Positions 54,622 through 61,180 of a stretch of 64,000 bases of DNA are shown here, one piece after another. Position 1 is the first letter of the stretch. The number at the start of each line of letters is the position of its first letter. The position numbers were made by a program, and so were the translations under genes. The stretch comes from Micromonospora pallida (lineage in GTDB: Bacteria; Actinomycetota; Actinomycetes; Mycobacteriales; Micromonosporaceae), in the NCBI RefSeq assembly GCF_900090325.1, contig NZ_FMHW01000002.1, forward strand, positions 2,604,001-2,668,000, written 5' to 3'. The notes beneath the pieces were generated by a model, which was given only the letters and a program-made list of their open reading frames with translations, was not told the origin of the DNA and made no database searches.

Positions 54622-54971
54622 GCCGTCCTCTTTTCCTCAACGGGGTCGACGCGACGTTCCCGGCGGGCGCGGTACACCTCGGTCTCCAGCGCGTCGAGGC
54701 GGTGCTCCCAGCCGCGCGGCCGGGTGAAGAGGGCGAGCCACCCAGCGAGTTCGGCGAACCGGTCCGCGTCCAGCCGGTAGAGCCGCTGCCGGCCGACCAG
54801 CTCGTCGCGGACCAGGCCGCTCTCCCGCAGCACCCGCAGGTGCCGGCTGACCGCCGGACGGCTGACCGGGAACCGGGCGGCGATCTCCCCGGCCGGCAGC
54901 GGCCCGTCGCGCAGCATCTCGAGGATGGCGCGTCGGGTCGGATCCGCGATCGCCGCGGCCACCTCGTCCAC
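54618..54971 (-). CDS. ArsR-family winged-helix repressor
   Basis: This 117-aa regulator has IADPTRRAILEMLRDGPLP and the recognition helix RFPVSRPAVSRHLRVLRESGLV, with a WLALFTRPRGWEHRLDALE tail seen in the AHSA1-linked subgroup; it has no metal-binding CxC motif. GTG 54971 is the start. A perfect palindrome eight bases upstream is the probable operator for autorepression. Confidence 0.9.
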   Translation of the reverse strand: MDEVAAAIADPTRRAILEMLRDGPLPAGEIAARFPVSRPAVSRHLRVLRESGLVRDELVGRQRLYRLDADRFAELAGWLALFTRPRGWEHRLDALETEVYRARRERRVDPVEEKRTA

Positions 54972-54978
54972 GGCAGAA

Positions 54979-54998
54979 GCGTAACCTATAGGTTACGC
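54979..54998. promoter_or_regulatory. Operator palindrome of the ArsR gene
   Basis: GCGTAACCTATAGGTTACGC is a perfect 20-bp palindrome ending 8 bases from the ArsR start codon. Similar GTAACC(N)GGTTAC-type sites are typical for ArsR/AHSA1 operons. It overlaps where the promoter or transcription start must lie, which fits repression. Confidence 0.8.
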
Positions 54999-55020
54999 GT
55001 CAGGCGCCCAGGTACGCGAA

Positions 55021-55086
55021 TGCCCGTGGCTCCTGGTGGTCACCTTGCTTCGAGGCAAGCTGGTCACCACAGAAGAGCCACGGGCA
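55021..55086. repeat. 66-bp imperfect inverted repeat, possible IS relic or MITE
   Basis: TGCCCGTGGCTC..GGTGGTCACC (55021-55043) pairs with GGTCACCACAGAAGAGCCACGG.. (55062-55086) and an inner GCTT/AAGC continues the stem. Ends TGCCCGTGGCTC look like insertion sequence termini, with no transposase between. Confidence 0.6.
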
Positions 55087-55150
55087 CGGTCGAGGATGCG
55101 ACCCGGTTGTTCGGTACTGTTCCGCCGCTGCGCCTACGCCGACCTGTCGG

Positions 55151-55849
55151 TCACCACCCCATGATCTCGTGGTCCCCGCGAAGGAAGCTGCCGGTGGGAC
55201 CGTCGTCGGGCAGCGTCGCGGCCCACACGATGCCCTCGGCCGCCTCCTCGGGCGACCGCTGCGCGGTCGGCTGCATGCGCGTACGCACCCGGCCGGGGTT
55301 GACCGCGTTCACCAGCACCCCGGAGTCCTTGGTGGACTCGGCCAGCATCACGGTGAGCGCGTTGAGCGCGACCTTGGACAGCGAGTACGCGGGCGCGCCG
55401 CCGAACAGCCCGTGGGTGAAGGAGGCGGTGCCGCTGGAGATGTTCACGATCCGGCCCCATCGCCGTTCGAGCATCCCGGGCAGGAACGCCTGCGACACCC
55501 GCCAGGTGCCGATCGTGTTCACCGTGAGCGACTGCTCCACCAACTCCATCGGTATGGTCTTCGCGTTCTGCCCGGGGTCCACCAGCACTCCGGCGCTGTT
55601 GACCAGGATGTCCACCGCGCCGACGGCGTCCCGCGCGGCGTCCACCGACGCGGGGTCGGTGACGTCGAGTCCGATCCAGTCGGTCGTCGCGCCCGTCCGC
55701 TCGGCGAGGTCCTTGGCGATGGCCGCTGCGGCGTCGGCGTCCCGGCCCGCCAGCACGACCCGGTGGCCCAGTTCGCCCAGCCGCGCGGCGACGGCGGCGC
55801 CCAGCCCGCCGGTGGCCCCGGTGATCAGGGCGGTACGTCGATCGGTCAT
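55151..55849 (-). CDS. Short-chain dehydrogenase/reductase
   Basis: This 232-aa classical SDR has the NAD(P) loop TGATGGLG, NSAG, the catalytic Ser in NISSGTASF and the Tyr/Lys pair in PAYSLSKVAL. ATG 55849 overlaps the stop of the upstream oxidoreductase (ATGA), so the two form an operon. Substrate unknown. Confidence 0.92.
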   Translation of the reverse strand: MTDRRTALITGATGGLGAAVAARLGELGHRVVLAGRDADAAAAIAKDLAERTGATTDWIGLDVTDPASVDAARDAVGAVDILVNSAGVLVDPGQNAKTIPMELVEQSLTVNTIGTWRVSQAFLPGMLERRWGRIVNISSGTASFTHGLFGGAPAYSLSKVALNALTVMLAESTKDSGVLVNAVNPGRVRTRMQPTAQRSPEEAAEGIVWAATLPDDGPTGSFLRGDHEIMGW

Positions 55850-56712
55850 GCGGCACCTCGCACCTTGGCCAGCAGGTCCACCTGCTCCGGATCGGGATTG
55901 CACGGGATGAGGATCAGCTCGTCGCAGCCCGCCGCCGCGTAGCGCTCGATCGTGCCGGCGACCTCGGCCTCGGTCTTCAGCGCGCCCCCCGCGATCTTCC
56001 CGGCGAACTGCGGCCCGAGGTAGGAGTAGTAGTCCTGCAGGAACCGGCCGGCGTGTGCCTCGGCGTCGTCGCCGAGCGCGTAGTAGTGGATGGCCAGTTT
56101 GCGCGGCTCGGTGGTCACGCCCTGCTCGGCCCAGGTTTCCCGAGCGAACTCCAGCAGGCGATCCAGGCCCGCCGGCGAGGAGCCGCTCGCGACCCAGCCC
56201 CAACCCCAGCGGCCCGCGCGGCGCACCGCGTACTTGGAGTGGCCGCCGAAGGCCAGCCGGGGACCGCTCTGCGGCGTCGGGCCGATCGGGCGGTCGAGCC
56301 CGTCGTGCTCGCCCGCCCAGATGGCGCGCATCCGCTCCACCATGGCGTCCAGCGCGCGACCGCGGCGGCCGAACTCGGTGCCGGTGGCCTCGAAGTCGTC
56401 CTCGCGGCCGCCGGCCGACATGCCCAGCACCAGCCGCCCGCCGGAGAGCTTGTCGATGGAGGCGACCTGCTTGGCCAGCACCGCCACGTCGGCCCGGTAC
56501 GGGGCGATCAGAATGGTGGTCGCGAGCTTGATCCGCTTGGTGACCGCAGCCGCGGCGGCGAGGGCGACCAGCGGATCGTAGTTGCCGTACACGAGCCGGT
56601 CGAGCACACCGAGGGTGGAGAAGCCGAGTTCGTCGGCCCTTCTGGCCCACTCCACGACCTGGCTCCCGGTCGCGTCCGGAATCGTCGACGGAAGTCCAAC
56701 ACCTACGTCCAT
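55846..56712 (-). CDS. LLM-class flavin/F420-dependent oxidoreductase
   Basis: This 288-aa TIM-barrel protein of the luciferase-like monooxygenase group has VGVGLPSTIPDATG, VEWARRADELGFSTLGVLDR, IKLATTILIAPYR and LSGGRLVLGMSAGGREDDF. Cofactor (FMN or F420) cannot be told apart with certainty. It is first gene of a two-gene operon with the SDR and is divergent from the glycosyltransferase (138 bp between). Confidence 0.9.
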   Translation of the reverse strand: MDVGVGLPSTIPDATGSQVVEWARRADELGFSTLGVLDRLVYGNYDPLVALAAAAAVTKRIKLATTILIAPYRADVAVLAKQVASIDKLSGGRLVLGMSAGGREDDFEATGTEFGRRGRALDAMVERMRAIWAGEHDGLDRPIGPTPQSGPRLAFGGHSKYAVRRAGRWGWGWVASGSSPAGLDRLLEFARETWAEQGVTTEPRKLAIHYYALGDDAEAHAGRFLQDYYSYLGPQFAGKIAGGALKTEAEVAGTIERYAAAGCDELILIPCNPDPEQVDLLAKVRGAA

Positions 56713-56850
56713 ATCCGCTCAGGCCCCTATCTGTGGCTCGCGTACTCGTCCGACAGATGCAACCCAGGGCGACTAGAACGCGGCTCGAAGATGCGTGAAT
56801 GGACGCGGGTTCGAGCCGCCCACCACCGCGCCTGCCTAGCGTCCCCGGAC

Positions 56851-58050
56851 ATGCGAGTGCTCATCACAAGCTGGGCGTGGCCCACGCACTACTACCCGCT
56901 GGTTCCGCTCGCCTGGGCGCTCCGCTCCGCCGGGCACGAGGTGCGGGTGGCCGGTCAGCCGGGGTTGGCCAACGCGGTCACCGGCTCCGGAATGCCGTTC
57001 GTCCCGGTCGGCCGCGACCTGGACATGGAGGGGGCCTTCCGCCGCCTCATCAGCACTCCGCCCCCGGCTCCCGGCGCCCAGGGCCAACCAGCCCCCGGCC
57101 AGCCCGCCCCGGGTGGTGCGCGCAAGGTCCCGCGCGCGATCGGGATGTTCGCCGACCTGGCCGACGTGATGGCCGAGGACACCATCGCGCTGGCCCGCGA
57201 CTGGCGGCCGAACCTGGTGATCAGCGATCCCACCGCGTTGGTCGGCGCGCTGGCCGCCAAGGCCGTGGACGCGCCGCTGGTGCGCTTCCCCTGGGGCGCG
57301 GACATCATGTCCGAGGTGAACGCCATGCCGGGCATGTCCGACGTGGATGTCGAGGCGATGGCGCCCATCGCCGAGCGCTTCGGTCTGCGCGACGTCCGCC
57401 CTCGGGAGGGCCTGACGCTGGACCACTGCCCGACGGGCATGCAGGTCGCCAAGCCGGCGCCGCACCGCCAGGACATCCGCTACCTGCCCTACAACGCCTA
57501 CAACGTCCTGCCGCCCGCCCTTCCCGCGCCCACGCGACCGAGGGTCTGCGTCAGCTGGGGCACCACGATCGGCCGCCTCGACCCGACCCGTTCCCTGATG
57601 AGCCAGGTCATCACCAGGATCGTCAACACCGGCGTCGAAGTCGTCGCCGTGGTCGCCGCCCACCAGCGGGGCGACCTGCTGGCGTCGGTGCCCGAGGGCG
57701 TGATCGTCGCCGAGTCGGCGCCGATCCAGCATGTGCTGGCCGGCTGCTCCGCGGTGATCTCCCACGGCGGTGTGAGCACCATCCTCAACGGCCTGCTGCA
57801 CGGCCTGCCGCAGTTGGCGGTGGCCCCGGTGCTCCCGGACCACCGCTTCAACTCCCGCCACCTGGCCGCCTCCGGCGCGGGCCGGGTGCTGACCGCCGAG
57901 GAGGTCGCCGACGGCACCGTCGTCGCGGCGTTGCAGGACGTGTTGGACACGCCCGGGTACCGCACCGCCGCCGAGAAGCTGCGCGGCCAGATCGAGGAGA
58001 AGCCGCTGCCCGCCGAGGTCGTGCCGATCCTGGAGCAGCACGCTTCCTGA
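56851..58050 (+). CDS. GT1-family (GT-B fold) glycosyltransferase
   Basis: This 399-aa enzyme resembles antibiotic glycosyltransferases (EryCIII/DesVII type). N-terminal MRVLITSWAWPTHYYPLVPL with the catalytic His, and C-terminal donor site VLAGCSAVISHGGVSTIL with LPQLAVAPVLPDH; the usual final Gln after Asp is His. A Pro/Gly/Gln-rich insertion (about aa 68-92) is unusual and probably a surface loop. ATG 56851 is used; an upstream open frame has no good start. No deoxysugar synthesis gene or DesVIII-like partner is in the window. Confidence 0.9.
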   Translation: MRVLITSWAWPTHYYPLVPLAWALRSAGHEVRVAGQPGLANAVTGSGMPFVPVGRDLDMEGAFRRLISTPPPAPGAQGQPAPGQPAPGGARKVPRAIGMFADLADVMAEDTIALARDWRPNLVISDPTALVGALAAKAVDAPLVRFPWGADIMSEVNAMPGMSDVDVEAMAPIAERFGLRDVRPREGLTLDHCPTGMQVAKPAPHRQDIRYLPYNAYNVLPPALPAPTRPRVCVSWGTTIGRLDPTRSLMSQVITRIVNTGVEVVAVVAAHQRGDLLASVPEGVIVAESAPIQHVLAGCSAVISHGGVSTILNGLLHGLPQLAVAPVLPDHRFNSRHLAASGAGRVLTAEEVADGTVVAALQDVLDTPGYRTAAEKLRGQIEEKPLPAEVVPILEQHAS

Positions 58051-58139
58051 CTCTCCGGTCCGGCCGGCGCGCACCAGCCGGGCACACGCCCGCCACGCAG
58101 CCCGATGCGCGCCCGCCACACCAACCGGTGCCAACCGGC

Positions 58140-58178
58140 CCGGTCCCGGGGTGGGGACGACCCTCACCCCGGGGCCGG
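58140..58178. terminator. Bidirectional hairpin between glycosyltransferase and condensation-like gene
   Basis: CCGGTCCCGGGGTGGGG (58140-58156) pairs with CCCTCACCCCGGGGCCGG (58161-58178) with two mismatches and a 4-base loop, between converging stops at 58050 and 58195. Confidence 0.75.
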
Positions 58179-58194
58179 ATCAGGCCAACCGCGC

Positions 58195-59565
58195 TCACCG
58201 TCCGGACAGGGCCGCCTCGACCAGCCGGTCCTCGATCGCCCGCAGTAGCCGTTCCGCCTGCTCCGCCGGCAGGTACGCGGTGTCGGCGGTGACCACCAAC
58301 TCGACCGCGCCGGGGGCGTCGACCACCTGGATCCGGCACCGCCAGGCGAACCGCTCCAGGTCCTCCACCCAGCGGAAGCCACCGGCTGGGGCCGCGCGCA
58401 GCGCTCCGACCGTGCTGGTCGACACGTCGTGCGGCAGCCGGATGTCGTTGAGGTAGCAGAACGGCGCGAACCCGGTGCCGTGGTCGTAGCCGTGCTCGGC
58501 GAAGGCCCGTGCCATCGCGATCGGGTCGTAGTAGGCGTGCCGGTACGCGTCCAACGACGCCTGCCGGGTGCGCCGCAGCAGTGCGGCGAAGTCCGGCCGT
58601 CCGGTGAGGTCGACTCGGCAGAGCCCGATCTGGTTCAGCTTGCTGATCGCGGTGTCGTACGCGGGTTGGAAGCGGTTGTTGGCCATGGTGACGATGCCGC
58701 AGACCTCCGGACCGTCGGCGCTGAGCGCGGCGGCGGTGGCCGCGAGCAACACCGTGGAGCTGCTCACCCCGTGGCGGGCGGCGAGCACCCGGACGGCGTG
58801 GTGGATCGCGGCGGAGGTCAACGCGCCCTGCCGGTAGCGGGGGGTGGGCGCGGGCACGGCCCGGGCGGCGAAGCGACCCGCGCCGAGCGCCGGGAACTGG
58901 CGGAGCCAGTACGCCACCGCCCGGTCCGAACGCCGTCGTTCGGCCTGCCGTTCGCGCTCGGCCACATCCAGCGACTGGAGGCCGGGCGGGGTGGGCACCA
59001 CCCCGCGCAACAGCAGCATCCGCAGGTCCCGCAGCACCGTCTCGGTCGCGTGGAAGTCGACGGTGGAGTGGCTGAAGACCACCACGATCTGCCGGACCAG
59101 CCCGTCGACCACCACCAGGGCGGCCCGTAGCGGCCATTCGACGGCGTGGTCGAACCGGGGGGCACCGAGTCGCGCCGCGAGCGTCCCGGCCGTCTCCTGG
59201 CCGTCCGGATCGGCCCCGGGTGCCGTGTGCACCAGCACCGGCAGCCGTCCCTCGGCGGCGGCCACCTGGCGCAGGTCACCGTCGGTCGGGTGGACCCGGG
59301 TGCGCAGTGACTCGTGCCGGCCGACCAGCGCGGCGAGCGCGCCCACCGCCCGCGCCGGATCCACCCCGGCCCGCGCCGAGACGGCCAGCACGCGGCGCAG
59401 GTTGAGAAAGCTGTGCTGGACGGACGCGAACTCCGCCACCGTCCGCCACATCGCGCGCTGCCCCCAGGTCAGCGGCCCGGTCGCGGCCCGGCCACCGTGG
59501 AAGTCCGCGTACGTGACCTCCTCGCTCGACGCGCCGATCTGCCTGACGGACTGGGAGATGAGCAC
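58195..59565 (-). CDS. Stand-alone condensation-domain-like protein (copy 1)
   Basis: This 456-aa protein has the fold marks of NRPS condensation domains but no carrier or adenylation domain: PLTWGQRAMWR (C1-like) at aa 32, RHESLRTRV (C2-like), and FSHSTVDFHATE at the active site. The canonical HHxxxDG is SHSTVDF: the catalytic second His and the Asp remain, the first His and the Gly do not. FCYLNDIRLP and AYRHAYYDP are shared with its neighbour. GTG 59565 lies 8 bp after the previous gene. It may be an acyltransferase acting in trans; substrate unknown. Confidence 0.8.
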   Translation of the reverse strand: MLISQSVRQIGASSEEVTYADFHGGRAATGPLTWGQRAMWRTVAEFASVQHSFLNLRRVLAVSARAGVDPARAVGALAALVGRHESLRTRVHPTDGDLRQVAAAEGRLPVLVHTAPGADPDGQETAGTLAARLGAPRFDHAVEWPLRAALVVVDGLVRQIVVVFSHSTVDFHATETVLRDLRMLLLRGVVPTPPGLQSLDVAERERQAERRRSDRAVAYWLRQFPALGAGRFAARAVPAPTPRYRQGALTSAAIHHAVRVLAARHGVSSSTVLLAATAAALSADGPEVCGIVTMANNRFQPAYDTAISKLNQIGLCRVDLTGRPDFAALLRRTRQASLDAYRHAYYDPIAMARAFAEHGYDHGTGFAPFCYLNDIRLPHDVSTSTVGALRAAPAGGFRWVEDLERFAWRCRIQVVDAPGAVELVVTADTAYLPAEQAERLLRAIEDRLVEAALSGR

Positions 59566-59573
59566 CGCTCAGG

Positions 59574-61019
59574 TTACCCCGCCGTCGGACCGGGCGGGAC
59601 GCGCCAGGAGGGCGTCCAGGGCCAGGCCACCTCCCGGAAGGCCGCGGTGACCAGCAGTTCCTCCAGGTCGCGCAGGAACGGCTCGACCGACTCGACGGGT
59701 ACGAACCGGGTGTCGACGCTGACCGTGACACCGACCGCCCCCGGCTCGTCCACGACGTGGGTCAGCCGGTGCCAGGCCGCCTGCGCCAGGCCGTCGACCC
59801 AGTGGAAGGCGCTCTCCGCCATGGCGGCCCGCAGCTCGCCCTCGGTCACCGTCGGGATCGTCTCACCGCCACTGCCGGCAAGTCTGACGTCGTTGAAATA
59901 CTGGTACGGCAGGAATGCGGTCTCGAAATCGTGACCTTCCGTCAGGAAACGCTGCCGCAGCGCCAGCGGATCGTAATAGGCGTGCCGGTAGGCGCCGAGT
60001 GCGCCGCGCCAGAACCGGGGCAACAACTCGGTAAATCCGGGCCGACCGGTCAGATCCACCACACCCATTCCAATCTGCCCGAGATTTGCCACCGCGTCCG
60101 CGTACTCGGCGCGGAATCGGTTGTGCGCCATGCTGAACAGCGCGACCACCTCCGGTCCCCGCTGACCGACCGCCAGGGCGGTGGTGGCGGCCAGCAGCAC
60201 CGCGGAGGCGCTGACCCGGTGGCGGGCGGCGAGCAGCCGGGCCGCCCGGTCGAGTGCGGACGAGACCAGCGTCCCCCGGTGCAGCCGTGGGGTCAGTTCC
60301 GGCCCGGTCGGGGTCATGGCCGGCGGGGACAGCCGGGTGAACTCGCGGGCCCAGTGCTCCACCGCGCGGGCCGAGCGTTCCTGGTCAGGGCCGTGCTGGT
60401 CCCGCGCCACCTGCGTCGACTGGGGACCGGGTGGGGTGGCGACCGACCCGCGCAGCAGGATCAGCCGCAGGTCGCGCAGCACCACCTCGGCCGCGTAGGC
60501 GTCCACGGTGGAGTGGCTGAAGACGACCACGATCTGGCGTACCCGATCGTCGACGGTGACCAGGGCGACGCGCAGCGGCCACTCGTTCGCGTGGTCGAAC
60601 GCGACGTCGGCGAGCCGGGCCGCCGCCCCCCGGGCCGCCGCCGCGCCGTCGGCCTCGCCGGGCACCACCAGCAGGGGCAACTGGCCGGCCGCCGCGGTCT
60701 CCTGCTGTGCCTCGCCGCCGACCGACCGGATCCGGGTCCGCAGCGCCCCGTGTCGGCTCACCAGCGCCCCGACCGCCCGGGTCACCGTGGCCAGGTCGTC
60801 GCGGACCCGGCCGGACACCGGCACGGTACGGCGGAGGTTCATGAACCGGTGGTTCGACCCGAACCGGACGGCGGACCGCCACATGATTCCCTGCGCCCAG
60901 GTCAGCGGGGCGGTCTCGGTGCGCCCACCACCGAACTCGGCCAGGACCACCGTCTGCGTGGCCCACTCGTCCGGCACTACGGCATCCGCGATTCGCATTC
61001 CTGACCGTAAAACGGCCAC
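59574..61019 (-). CDS. Stand-alone condensation-domain-like protein (copy 2)
   Basis: This 481-aa paralogue of the next gene shares PLTWAQGIMWR, SRHGALRTRI, FSHSTVDAYAAE (SHSTVDA for HHxxxDG), AYRHAYYDPLALRQRF and YQYFNDVRLAG. The start may be GTG 61019 or ATG 60998 (MRIADAVV); spacing to a ribosome site is poor for both. It reads away from the NRPS gene, with a 161-bp shared intergenic region, and is tightly coupled to copy 1. Roles could be acyl transfer, condensation in trans or an inactive partner; not assignable. Confidence 0.8.
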   Translation of the reverse strand: MAVLRSGMRIADAVVPDEWATQTVVLAEFGGGRTETAPLTWAQGIMWRSAVRFGSNHRFMNLRRTVPVSGRVRDDLATVTRAVGALVSRHGALRTRIRSVGGEAQQETAAAGQLPLLVVPGEADGAAAARGAAARLADVAFDHANEWPLRVALVTVDDRVRQIVVVFSHSTVDAYAAEVVLRDLRLILLRGSVATPPGPQSTQVARDQHGPDQERSARAVEHWAREFTRLSPPAMTPTGPELTPRLHRGTLVSSALDRAARLLAARHRVSASAVLLAATTALAVGQRGPEVVALFSMAHNRFRAEYADAVANLGQIGMGVVDLTGRPGFTELLPRFWRGALGAYRHAYYDPLALRQRFLTEGHDFETAFLPYQYFNDVRLAGSGGETIPTVTEGELRAAMAESAFHWVDGLAQAAWHRLTHVVDEPGAVGVTVSVDTRFVPVESVEPFLRDLEELLVTAAFREVAWPWTPSWRVPPGPTAG

Positions 61020-61180
61020 CGGTCACCCGGATCGCTCGTTCGGGCTTTCCACAGTGCACCGGCAGGACTCTTTCCCACGCCGGACAGGTGTCCGCCGGTG
61101 CGCCGTTCAGTTGATTACCTGGGCCGTTCGCATTCGGGACACTGCTTTTCTCGCCCGCTATCGACGTGAGGCCCCACCGC
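61020..61180. promoter_or_regulatory. Divergent intergenic region, condensation-like operon / NRPS
   Basis: Short region between divergent genes, with relatively AT-rich patches (TACCTGGGCCGTTCGCATTC, ACTGCTTTTC). No repeat or CCCCTAA motif is seen, unlike the ansamycin promoters. Confidence 0.4.
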
